From positions 1 through 9,296 of the forward strand of contig JAAXUL010000253.1 of NCBI GenBank assembly GCA_013336035.1: DNA of 9,296 nt, written 5' to 3'. Shown here piece after piece: positions 1-6,785 of the stretch. Within the stretch, counting starts at the first letter, position 1. Each line of letters begins with the position of its first letter. The notes beneath the pieces are model-generated. The model was not told the origin of the DNA and made no database searches. It saw nothing but the letters and a program-made list of their open reading frames with translations. Source of the stretch: Chloroflexales bacterium (GTDB lineage Bacteria; Chloroflexota; Chloroflexia; Chloroflexales; Chloroflexaceae). A program made the translations under genes and the position numbers.

Positions 1-39
1 GCCAGGGGCGCGCTGATCTCGCCAGGTTGCCTGTGAGCC

Positions 40-558
40 CTACGCCATCTTCAGGCTGAAGGTGTCCACCGCCACGCTGATCGCCTCAGCCCGATCGTCG
101 CCGCGCAGAATATTGAGCAGGGCCCGGGAGGCCAGGCCGAGCAGGTGAGCGATCTCGTCGACGCTGGTGGTCTTGATATAGTCCTCGGCGATAGCCCCCT
201 TCTGGAGCAGCTCGAACGTGATGATCAGTGCCACCCCGGTGAGCATATGGAGACCAAAGGCGGTCACCGCGCTCGTGGACGGCCCGGCGAAAGGGACAAA
301 CGTGATCACTTCGCTGGCCAGCTTGACGCCGCTGCCCGCCGCGACGAGAACGCCGGTAAAAACAGTCAGGCCCTTCAGCTTGTTATACCCATAGATAGAT
401 GCTAGCTGATCAGACATGCCCTTCACAATGAGGGTCTGCGGGACAGCATCTACCACCGGGAGTGGTACGAACGTCTTGATACTAAAGGAAGCCCCCGCGC
501 CCGCAGTAGCGAAAGCGAACATGTGTTCAACAGCCCTATTCGCCTGCTCGGTAGACAT
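40..558 (-). CDS. DUF697-like small integral membrane protein
   Basis: This is a 172-residue protein of unknown function, predicted to sit in the inner membrane. The reading frame is open 20 codons further (to 618), but the ATG at 558 has a clear ribosome binding site (AGGAG, 5 bases upstream), so I start there. Two hydrophobic stretches are visible: one near the N-terminus leading into a P-L-P-V-V-D motif and a Tyr-Gly ending (SIYGYN), and a second beginning FVPFAGPSTSAVTAFG followed by about 20 apolar residues. This P-x-x-D / IYG / VPxxG layout resembles DUF697, the two-helix domain often found behind bacterial GTPases. No GTPase domain is attached here. The C-terminal 45 residues are polar and probably cytoplasmic. 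It is transcribed away from the large regulator at 822, and I see no partner gene on its own strand. The coding call is firm; the family assignment is pattern-based and moderate. Confidence 0.75.
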   Translation of the reverse strand: MSTEQANRAVEHMFAFATAGAGASFSIKTFVPLPVVDAVPQTLIVKGMSDQLASIYGYNKLKGLTVFTGVLVAAGSGVKLASEVITFVPFAGPSTSAVTAFGLHMLTGVALIITFELLQKGAIAEDYIKTTSVDEIAHLLGLASRALLNILRGDDRAEAISVAVDTFSLKMA

Positions 559-580
559 ATCATCTCCTGGCACATTGAGG

Positions 581-586
581 ATTATA
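581..586 (-). promoter_or_regulatory. candidate -10 box for the DUF697-like gene
   Basis: Read on the minus strand this is a perfect TATAAT, 22 bases before the chosen ATG, in a locally AT-rich stretch inside a GC-rich window. No good -35 hexamer lies at 16-18 bases; the best nearby matches are TTAAGT (19-base spacing) and GTTGCC (15-base spacing). The site is therefore suggestive only. Confidence 0.3.
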
Positions 587-704
587 TTGATAATAGTACC
601 GGGCAACTTAACCCACATATGAGAATATGAAACCCGGGGTGGCAGTTAAATAACTCCCGTCCAAAGCCCCGGCCCTCCCAGCTACCGCAATGGCGGACCG
701 ATCC

Positions 705-735
705 TTGACTTCCGAGGTATACTCAATGGCATACC
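705..735 (+). promoter_or_regulatory. promoter/operator-like segment before the BTAD regulator gene
   Basis: The segment contains TTGACT (705-710) and TATACT (718-723), both good sigma70-like hexamers but only 7 bases apart, so they cannot serve as one promoter. TATACT lies inside an inverted repeat, GGTAT (716-720) and ATACC (731-735), separated by 10 bases, which could be an operator overlapping a -10 box. The segment is about 90 bases upstream of the start at 822. The rest of 619-821 shows nothing recognisable. Confidence 0.25.
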
Positions 736-821
736 CTCACTGTCGCTAAACCCCTTTTCCATTACCTCAGGCCTCTAGGCAAGGGCGAAGCTCATACGCA
801 CCACCCTTGGCGAGAGCGACG

Positions 822-3800
822 ATGATGCCGATACTGCACCTACGGTTGCTTGGTGATTTCAGCCTCGCGTACGGCGAGGAGCCGGTTGTCAGTATCGCTA
901 CCGCGCGCCTGCGCTCGCTGCTCGCCTACCTCGTGCTGCACCGTGAGGCCCCGCAGCTGCGCCAGCACCTCGCGTTTCTCTTCTGGCCGGACTCCCCGGA
1001 GTCACAGGCGCGGACCAATCTGCGCCAGCTGCTGCATGAGCTGCGCCAGGCCTTGCCTGACGCGGATCGCTACCTGGTCGCGGATACCAGCACCGTGCGC
1101 TGGCGGACCGAGGCGCCCTTCCAGCTCGATGTGGCCGCATTTGAGCATACGCTGGCCGTGGCGGCCACGACCACGCGCGCGGACGACCAACGCACCGCCC
1201 TGGAGCAGGCCGCCCACCTCTACCGCGCGGATCTGCTCCCCAGCTGCTACGACGACTGGATCGTCCCCGAGCGCGAGCGGCTGCGCCAGCAGCATCGCCA
1301 CGCGCTCACCCAGCTGATCCGGCTCCTGGAGCAGCGGCGCGACTACGCCGACGCGATTCGCTATGCGCAGCGCTTGCTCCAGGACGACCCGCTCGACGAG
1401 GTGGTGACCCGCGATTTGATGCGCCTACTAGCGCTCAACAACGACCGGGCGGGCGCGCTGCGCCTCTTCCACTCCAGCGCCACGCGCTTGCAGCGCGAGC
1501 TCGGCGTCGCCCCAAGCCAGCCGACACGCGACGTGTACGAGCGGCTGCTGCAGCTGGACGCGCCGGAAGCGCCCGAGCTGAACGGCCTGTCGCCGCGCGC
1601 CGCCGAGCTGCGCCTGGTCGGCCGGCAGCGCGAGTGGCAGCAGCTCCAGGCGGCGTGGCGCGAGTCCCACGCCGGCGGACCCGGCTTCGCGCTCATCAGC
1701 GGCGAGGCAGGCATCGGCAAATCGCGCCTGGCCGAGGAGCTGCTGACCTGGGCTACGCGGCAGGGGGGCAGCGCGGCGAGAACCCGCTGCTACGCGGCCG
1801 AGGGCCAGCTCTCGCTCGCGCCGGTGACGGATTGGCTGCGCAACTCGGTACTCTTCCCACAGCTCGCGCAGCTGGATCCTGTGTGGCGCACCGAAGCCGC
1901 GCGCATCCTCCCCGAGCTCCTGGCGGCGCAGCCGGGTTTGCCGCCGCCCGAGCCGCTGAGCGAGTACGGCCAGCGCCAGCGCTTCTTCGAGGCGCTCGCC
2001 CGCGCGGTGCTCGCCGCGCCGCAGCCGCTGCTGCTGGTGATCGATGATCTCCAGTGGTGCGACCAGGAGACGGTCGAGTGGGTGCATTTTCTCCTGCGCT
2101 TTGACCCCCGGGCGCGGCTCATGATCGTCGGCACCGCGCGGGCCGAAGAAGTCCCACCCCACCACCCGCTGCGGACCTTGCTGCTGCATCTGCGCCGCAC
2201 CATCCCGGTCACCGAGCTGACCCTGGCGCCCCTGGACGCGGCGGAGACGGCCCGCCTGGCGACGCAGATCACCGGTCACGAGCTGGATGTGGATGCGGCC
2301 ATGTGGCTCTATCGCGAGACGGAGGGGAACCCCTTGTTCGTCGTCGAGACCGTGCGCGGGGGGCTCGGCGCCCAGCCCTCTGCGCCCGCGGAGGACGGAT
2401 GGGGTCTGGGCAGCACGCCCGCCACGGCGCTCGACACGTCGCCCCTGCCGCCCCGCGTGCATGCAGTCATCGCCAGTCGCCTGGCGCAGCTCTCGGCGCC
2501 CGCCGGCGCGCTGGTCGCTCTGGCCGCGGCCATCGGGCGCGGTTTCACGCTCGACTTGTTGCGCGAGGCCGGTCAGGTCGACGAAGCGCACGCCGCGGGT
2601 GTACTGGACGAACTTTGGCAGAAGCGAATTGTGCGCGAGCAGGGGGTGAATCGCTACGATTTCACGCACGACAAGCTGCGCGAGGTCGCCTACGCCGAGC
2701 TGAGCGCGCCGCAGCGCCGTCTGCTGCACCACCGCATCGCGCGGGCCCTCGAAGCGACCGCCGCTGACGCACCGGCCCCGATCAGTGGCGAGATCGCGGC
2801 CCAGTATGAGCGCGCGGGGATGGCGCAGCCCGCCATCGAGCACTATCAGCGCGCCGCCGTGGCCACCCAGCGGCTCTATGCGAACGAAGACGCCATCGCG
2901 CTGCTCGTGCGCGGGCTGCTGCTCCTCGAGCAGCTGCCGCCCGGGGCGCAGCGCGACGCGCAGGAGCTGACCTTGCAGCTGGCGCTGGCGCCGCTCTACC
3001 GGATGACCAAAGGCTGGACCTCGCCCGAGGTGGAGCGCTTGCTCACGCGCGCGCTGACCCTCTGTGATCTGGTCGGCGACGATATGCAGCGCGCGCAGGT
3101 GTGCTATGGCCTCCAATCGCTCTATGTCGTGCAGGCCAGGCTAGAGCACGTGCAGCTGGTCTCCGAGGATCTCCAGCGCCTGTACCAGCGCACCCACGGC
3201 ACCCCACCGCCCCTGGTGGCCGGGATCATGCTGACTGGCTCGCGCCTCCATCTCGGCCAGATCAGCGCGGCGAGCGCCGAGTTTGCGCAGATGATTGCCA
3301 CCCACGACCCAACCCAGATTCAACGCATTATGGAGGAGCAGGGCTGGAACTACGCGGTGCATGCGCGGGCCTGGCACGCGCACGGGCTGTGGCTGCTGGG
3401 CGCCCCCGAGGCGGCGCTCCGCACCGCGCTCGACGCGGTCCGGCTGGCCCACGAGCTCGACCAGCCGTTCAACCAGGTTCTGGCCGCCGCCTACCTGGCG
3501 CTGCTCTATCAGCTCTGCGCCGACGAAGCCACGGCGGGGGCCCAGGCCACGCAGACGCTGGCGCTCGCGGCCGAGTTCAAGGTGCCCTACTATCGGGCCT
3601 GGATGGACATTCTGGTCTGCTATGCCCAGGCCTGCGCCCTGCCCGATGACGCCAATATCGCGGATCTGCGCGCGTCGATCGCCGCCTTCACGGTGACGGG
3701 GGCCCGGCTGCGCCTGCCGTACTTTTTTGGGCTGCTGGCGCAGGTCTGCGGCCGGGCCGGGCGCACGGACGAGGCCCTGGCCGCTGTCAACGCGGGGATG

Positions 3801-4112
3801 GCCGAGGCGCGCGCGCACAATGAGCGCTGGTGGGACGCCGAGCTGCAGCGCCTGCGCGGCGATCTGCTGCTCGCGGGCGGCGCCGCCACGGCCGAGGTCG
3901 AGGCGGCCTATCGCCGCGCGCTCACGATCGCGCGGGCGCAGCAGACCCGTATGCTCGAGCTCCGCGCGGCGACGAGCCTGGCGCTTCTGCTGCGCACCCA
4001 GCCGCACGCCGACGACGCGACGCGCCTCCTGGGCGCGTGCTACGCGTCCTTCACCGAAGGCTTCGCGACCCCGGATCTCCAGTCAGCCCGGGCGCTGCTG
4101 GCACCACGCTAA
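822..4112 (+). CDS. SARP/MalT-like transcriptional regulator: winged helix + BTAD + AAA ATPase + TPR
   Basis: This is a 1096-residue signal-transduction ATPase and probable DNA-binding transcription activator. Residues 4-100 form an OmpR-type winged helix of the SARP kind (HLRLLGDF at 6-13; LFWPDSPESQARTNL at 53-67 is the hallmark W-P…A-R-x-N-L segment). Residues 102-248 are the BTAD helical repeat domain. Residues 265-530 are a P-loop ATPase (AAA_16/STAND type) opening with VGRQREW, with Walker A GEAGIGKS at 294-301 (Lys300) and Walker B LLLVIDDLQW with Asp408-Asp409. A winged-helix-like spacer follows (about 540-630), then helical TPR-like repeats from about 658 to the end. There is no C-terminal LuxR helix-turn-helix, so DNA binding must be N-terminal. 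The frame also opens with a TTG at 807; ATG822 (followed by ATG825) is preferred because family members begin a few residues before the L-x-L-x-L-L-G strand, although the ribosome site is weak. It lies upstream of and on the same strand as the FAD oxidase, its most plausible target. The ligand is unknown. Confidence 0.9.
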   Translation: MMPILHLRLLGDFSLAYGEEPVVSIATARLRSLLAYLVLHREAPQLRQHLAFLFWPDSPESQARTNLRQLLHELRQALPDADRYLVADTSTVRWRTEAPFQLDVAAFEHTLAVAATTTRADDQRTALEQAAHLYRADLLPSCYDDWIVPERERLRQQHRHALTQLIRLLEQRRDYADAIRYAQRLLQDDPLDEVVTRDLMRLLALNNDRAGALRLFHSSATRLQRELGVAPSQPTRDVYERLLQLDAPEAPELNGLSPRAAELRLVGRQREWQQLQAAWRESHAGGPGFALISGEAGIGKSRLAEELLTWATRQGGSAARTRCYAAEGQLSLAPVTDWLRNSVLFPQLAQLDPVWRTEAARILPELLAAQPGLPPPEPLSEYGQRQRFFEALARAVLAAPQPLLLVIDDLQWCDQETVEWVHFLLRFDPRARLMIVGTARAEEVPPHHPLRTLLLHLRRTIPVTELTLAPLDAAETARLATQITGHELDVDAAMWLYRETEGNPLFVVETVRGGLGAQPSAPAEDGWGLGSTPATALDTSPLPPRVHAVIASRLAQLSAPAGALVALAAAIGRGFTLDLLREAGQVDEAHAAGVLDELWQKRIVREQGVNRYDFTHDKLREVAYAELSAPQRRLLHHRIARALEATAADAPAPISGEIAAQYERAGMAQPAIEHYQRAAVATQRLYANEDAIALLVRGLLLLEQLPPGAQRDAQELTLQLALAPLYRMTKGWTSPEVERLLTRALTLCDLVGDDMQRAQVCYGLQSLYVVQARLEHVQLVSEDLQRLYQRTHGTPPPLVAGIMLTGSRLHLGQISAASAEFAQMIATHDPTQIQRIMEEQGWNYAVHARAWHAHGLWLLGAPEAALRTALDAVRLAHELDQPFNQVLAAAYLALLYQLCADEATAGAQATQTLALAAEFKVPYYRAWMDILVCYAQACALPDDANIADLRASIAAFTVTGARLRLPYFFGLLAQVCGRAGRTDEALAAVNAGMAEARAHNERWWDAELQRLRGDLLLAGGAATAEVEAAYRRALTIARAQQTRMLELRAATSLALLLRTQPHADDATRLLGACYASFTEGFATPDLQSARALLAPR

Positions 4113-4159
4113 CGCCCTGGTCACGACCACAGGCCGGCGGGGCGATGGCCTACCTCCAA

Positions 4160-4186
4160 TTGGGCGCAGGATCACGCCTGGCCCAA
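4160..4186 (+). terminator. hairpin 47 bases behind the regulator gene, possible terminator
   Basis: TTGGGC (4160-4165) pairs with GCCCAA (4181-4186), and CAGG (4167-4170) with CCTG (4177-4180). This gives ten pairs with one bulged G (4166) and a six-base loop. The stem is strong, but no T-run follows (the next bases are CGCTTTGCT). It could be a non-canonical terminator for the regulator gene or an mRNA structure between the two genes. Confidence 0.4.
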
Positions 4187-4217
4187 CGCTTTGCTCACGC
4201 CCCCGCTGCTACGCTGG

Positions 4218-4245
4218 GTGCAACGGAGCGAAAGCCCCGTTGTAC
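4218..4245 (+). promoter_or_regulatory. GAAA-tetraloop RNA hairpin in the leader of the FAD oxidase
   Basis: GTGCAACGG (4218-4226) pairs with CCGTTGTAC (4237-4245, one G-U). An A4227·C4236 mismatch follows, then G4228-C4235 and C4229-G4234 close a GAAA tetraloop (4230-4233). In total there are eleven pairs and one mismatch, capped by a GNRA loop. Such a loop stabilises RNA, which argues that the structure acts as transcript rather than as a DNA operator. It ends 18 bases before the AGGAGG ribosome site of the oxidase gene. It is not followed by T residues, so it is not an ordinary terminator. Confidence 0.45.
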
Positions 4246-4263
4246 AGAACCATCGAACGCGAG

Positions 4264-4269
4264 AGGAGG
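4264..4269 (+). promoter_or_regulatory. ribosome binding site deciding the oxidase start
   Basis: This is a perfect AGGAGG. It is 6 bases before GTG4276 and 12 bases before ATG4282, both in frame. The spacing favours the GTG, although ATG remains possible; the two differ by only two residues. Confidence 0.7.
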
Positions 4270-4275
4270 CCCCCT

Positions 4276-5691
4276 GTGTCGATGACCCAGAAGGAGCGGA
4301 GCACAGTTAGCCTGGACGATGCGGTGGTGCAGGAGCTCGGGTCGCGCCTGCGCGGCGAGCTGATCCGCCCGGGCGATGCGGGCTATGAGGCTGCCCGCAA
4401 GCTCTACAATGGGATGATTGATAAGCGGCCGGCGCTGATCGCGCGCTGCGTGGACGTGGCCGATGTGATCGCCACGGTCACCTTCGCCAGCGCACAGCAG
4501 CTCCCGCTAGCCATTCGGGGCGGCGGCCACAGCGGCCCCGGCCTCGGCAGCGTCGACGGCGGCGTGGTGATCGACCTGGTACACATGAAGGGCATCCATG
4601 TGGACCCGGTCGCGCGCACGGTGCGCGTCGCGGGTGGCTGCACCTGGGGCGAGGTGGACCACGCCACCCATGCCTTCGGGCTGGCCACACCCAGCGGCTT
4701 CGTCTCCAGCACCGGCGTCGGCGGGCTGACGCTGGGCGGCGGGATCGGCTATCTCGCGCGCACCTACGGCCTGACCATCGACAACCTCCTCGGCGTGGAG
4801 ATGGTCCTGGCAGACGGCAGCGTCGTGAGCGCCAACGCCGATGAGCACGCCGATCTGTTCTGGGCGGTGCGCGGCGGGGGCGGCAACTTCGGGGTGGTCA
4901 CCTCGTTCCTGTTCCAGCTCCACCCGATCAGCATCGTCTACGGCGGGCCGATGTTCTGGCCGATGGAGCAGGCGTCCGACCTGCTGCACTTCTGGCGCGA
5001 CTTCATCCTCAGCGCGCCCGAGGACATCAACGGCTGGTTCGCCTTTGTCACCGTGCCGCCCGCGCCGACATTCCCAGAGGCGTTTCACCTCCAGAAGATG
5101 TGCGCCATCGTCTGGTGCTACAGCGGCCCGCTCGAGCAGGCCGAGGAGCGCTTCCGGCCCATCCGCGCCTTCAGCCCGCCGGCCATCGACGCCGCGGGGC
5201 CGATCCCGTGGCCGGCGCTCCAGAGCATATTCGATGGGCTCTTCCCGTCGGGCTTGCAGTGGTACTGGAAGGCGGACTTCTTCCGCGAGCTCAGCGACAG
5301 CGCGATCGACCTGCACATCAAGTATGGCGCGCAGCTCCCGACGATGCAATCGACGATGCACCTCTACCCGATCAACGGCGCGGCGCAGCGGGTCGGCAAG
5401 AATGAGACGGCCTTCAGCTTCCGCGACGCGAGCTTCGCCGAGGTGATCGTCGGCGTTGACCCGGACCCGGCCAACAATGAGCGCATGATCGCGTGGGCCC
5501 GAGACTACTGGACGGCACTGCACCCCCACTCGGCGGGCGGGGGCTACGTGAACATGATCATGGACGAGGGCGAGGCTATGGTCAAGGCGGCGTATGGCGA
5601 GAACTATGCCCGGCTGGCCCAGATCAAGGCCCGCTACGACCCGACCAACCTCTTCCACATCAACCAGAATATCAAGCCGGGTGTGAGATGA
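4276..5691 (+). CDS. FAD-linked oxidoreductase, berberine-bridge/6-hydroxynicotine oxidase type
   Basis: This is a 471-residue flavin-dependent oxidase or dehydrogenase of the PCMH fold. Residues 50-220 carry the FAD_binding_4 signature: IRGGGHSGPGLGS with His85, the residue that attaches covalently to the 8-alpha carbon of FAD in this family; then TGVGGLTLGGGIGYL and DLFWAVRGGGGNFGVVT. Residues 440-471 form the BBE C-terminal motif (YDPTNLFHINQNI). At the position where bicovalent members have Cys (C-P-T-x-G-V-G-G), this protein has Val143 (V-S-S-T-G-V-G-G), so flavin attachment should be through His only. There is no signal peptide, so it should be cytoplasmic, with O2 as the likely electron acceptor. 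The length is normal for the family. The substrate cannot be read from sequence; relatives act on nicotine-type amines, sugars and polyketide or alkaloid intermediates. It follows the BTAD regulator by 163 bases, with two hairpins between. It could form part of a small catabolic or secondary-metabolite unit, but no other enzyme gene adjoins it. Confidence 0.92.
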   Translation: MSMTQKERSTVSLDDAVVQELGSRLRGELIRPGDAGYEAARKLYNGMIDKRPALIARCVDVADVIATVTFASAQQLPLAIRGGGHSGPGLGSVDGGVVIDLVHMKGIHVDPVARTVRVAGGCTWGEVDHATHAFGLATPSGFVSSTGVGGLTLGGGIGYLARTYGLTIDNLLGVEMVLADGSVVSANADEHADLFWAVRGGGGNFGVVTSFLFQLHPISIVYGGPMFWPMEQASDLLHFWRDFILSAPEDINGWFAFVTVPPAPTFPEAFHLQKMCAIVWCYSGPLEQAEERFRPIRAFSPPAIDAAGPIPWPALQSIFDGLFPSGLQWYWKADFFRELSDSAIDLHIKYGAQLPTMQSTMHLYPINGAAQRVGKNETAFSFRDASFAEVIVGVDPDPANNERMIAWARDYWTALHPHSAGGGYVNMIMDEGEAMVKAAYGENYARLAQIKARYDPTNLFHINQNIKPGVR

Positions 5692-5745
5692 CCGGCTCTT
5701 GCGCACTTTTGGAGCTTAAACACCGCTGACTCAGCCCCCGGCCCG

Positions 5746-5940
5746 CGGACGGAAGCCGATCTGGCTGCGGTGGGGCAGAAACGGATTGCCGAGGCCCAGG
5801 TGGTGGGGGTGGTGCAGACGGAGCTGCAGGCCCTCGCCACATCCAACGGCGCGACGACCTGGGTGGTGGCGGCGCTCTGGGTCGATCGGGCCGCCTGGCA
5901 GACGATGCTCGAGCGGCTGGCCTGGCAGGTCTATGTCACC
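5746..5940 (+). pseudogene. internal fragment of a DDE insertion-sequence transposase
   Basis: About 65 codons in one open frame read R-T-E-A-D-L-A-A-V…, then WVVAALWVDRAAWQTMLERL and a Trp-Gln-Val-Tyr-Val-Thr ending. The W-x-V-Y-x-T turn after a long helix resembles the part of IS4/IS1634-like transposases just before their C-terminal DDE glutamate region. Similarity stops abruptly at about 5940, and the frame ends at TGA 5965-5967. No start with a ribosome site, no N-terminal catalytic Asp residues, and no terminal inverted repeats are visible. It is a dead remnant. The family identification rests on recalled pattern and is tentative. Confidence 0.4.
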
Positions 5941-6058
5941 AAAGTTGTAAAACCTTTCTGTGCCTGAAGTACGGTCGCGTGTAGCAGCGGCGTTGCGTGG
6001 AGGACGGTGCTCCAGCTATACTGTGCCCAGCAGTGGTCGCCTTGGAAGGGCATGGGCT

Positions 6059-6387
6059 ATGGCAATTGACGCACGCCAGGAAAACCTGCGTTTGAGCTGG
6101 GAAAAAGGTGATGCCCGCGACCCGCGGCGTCAAAATCGCTTCTGGCTTGGCGCAGATCTGGTCGTCGAAGTTGTCAGTGAGGATGACCCTGAGCGCGACA
6201 CCAAGGTCAAGCGAGCGGATTATGCCAGCGCTGGCATCCCTGAGTACTGGATCGTCAACCCGCTTGACAACACCATCACGGTTCTTGTGCTGGAGGGTAC
6301 GGCATCTTCCGCCGTGGGGACCGTGCCGTGTCCAAGTTCCTCGACGGGTTTGATGTGAGCGTAGACGAGGTGCTCGACGCCGAGTAG
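6059..6387 (+). pseudogene. Uma2-family putative endonuclease, 5'-truncated and frameshifted
   Basis: This is a remnant of a Uma2 (DUF820) protein of the PD-(D/E)XK nuclease fold, a family expanded in Chloroflexota and Cyanobacteria and normally about 190 residues long. Clear similarity starts near 6110 (DPRRQNRFWLGADLVVEVVS) and continues through DDPERD…KRADYASAGIPEYWIVNP to about 6295. At 6295-6298 the frame is lost: the C-terminal part (GIFRRGDRAVSKFLDGF, then V-S-V-D-E-V-L-D-A-E and TAG at 6385-6387) is one frame over, as expected from a single-base deletion just after L-E-G. The N-terminal half, including the first catalytic Asp, is absent, while the Glu (VVEVV) and the Lys of the active-site pattern remain. 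The ATG at 6059 has no good ribosome site. The gene should be inactive unless the frameshift is a sequencing error, and even then it lacks its N-terminus. Confidence 0.75.
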
Positions 6388-6402
6388 GTGCGGCGCAACG
6401 CT

Positions 6403-6464
6403 TTACTCCCTCTTCTGTCACTCTGGAGAAATCGCTGCTCAGCAGTGGAGGGTGTAGGGAGTAA
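6403..6464 (+). promoter_or_regulatory. inverted repeat sequestering a ribosome binding site
   Basis: TTACTCCCT (6403-6411) and AGGGAGTAA (6456-6464) are perfect 9-base complements, 44 bases apart. The right arm contains GGGAG, the ribosome binding site of the ORF at 6468. Between the arms CTGCT-C-AGCAG (6435-6445) makes a smaller palindrome, and CACT (6419-6422) can pair with AGTG (6444-6447). If transcribed, this would hide the ribosome site. It could instead be the ends of a very small repeat element. Confidence 0.4.
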
Positions 6465-6467
6465 TTC

Positions 6468-6785
6468 ATGAGCCAGAACAATAAGATCAAACGGAATGTT
6501 ACGATCTACGTCATCTGCGTTTGGCTCCTGGCGATGATCGGTTTCGTGATCGCAGCGCTACTCCGAGTACGCAGCGCTGCGGCCCTGTACGATGAGGCCT
6601 ACTGGTTCGCCTTCTGGCGGCCTTTGCCCTTCAGCTCTTTCGCCTTGCCTTCGGCCTGCATCTGCTCGTTGCCGATCAGGCTGCCGACAGCGCCTTCTCC
6701 CTTGCCCGCGATCTCCTCGCCGATGCCTTTGGCCTGCTCCCCCGCCTTCGCCACGGCCTGGCGGGCCTGGCCTTCGACCTTCTGA
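6468..6785 (+). CDS. short ORF with one N-terminal membrane segment, possibly a truncated gene
   Basis: I do not recognise this ORF. It starts with ATG 6 bases after GGGAG, a good ribosome site. The first 33 residues look real: a basic, Asn/Lys-rich head (MSQNNKIKRN) and a membrane helix (VTIYVICVWLLAMIGFVIAA). Codon use in the head is more AT-rich than its neighbours. From position 6599 the frame runs antisense through the CsbD gene, and its Pro/Ser/Leu-rich translation there looks like noise. The likeliest reading is the 5' end of a membrane protein cut off at a junction near 6590-6600; a genuine 105-residue protein overlapping CsbD tail to tail is less likely. Confidence 0.35.
   Translation: MSQNNKIKRNVTIYVICVWLLAMIGFVIAALLRVRSAAALYDEAYWFAFWRPLPFSSFALPSACICSLPIRLPTAPSPLPAISSPMPLACSPAFATAWRAWPSTF

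Noticed and set aside
705..723. TTGACT and TATACT as a complete sigma70 promoter
   Set aside because: The hexamers are only 7 bases apart, far too close for one promoter.
1428..3116. 562-codon open frame on the minus strand
   Set aside because: It is antisense to the BTAD regulator; its Arg/Gln/Gly-rich composition is what GC-rich coding DNA gives in the opposite frame, and no domain is recognisable.
4218..4245. GAAA hairpin as an intrinsic terminator of the regulator gene
   Set aside because: No T-run follows, and it lies close to the oxidase ribosome site, so a leader role is more likely.
3727..4275. Long in-frame 5' extension of the oxidase frame
   Set aside because: It overlaps the end of the regulator gene and translates to Arg/Ser/Pro noise; AGGAGG at 4264-4269 fixes the real start at 4276 or 4282.
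4507..5706. 399-codon open frame on the minus strand
   Set aside because: It is antisense to the FAD oxidase, rich in Arg, Ala, Val and His, with no motif or ribosome site.
5936..6490. 184-codon minus-strand frame over the Uma2 remnant
   Set aside because: Uma2 similarity is unambiguous on the plus strand; the minus frame shows no family motif.
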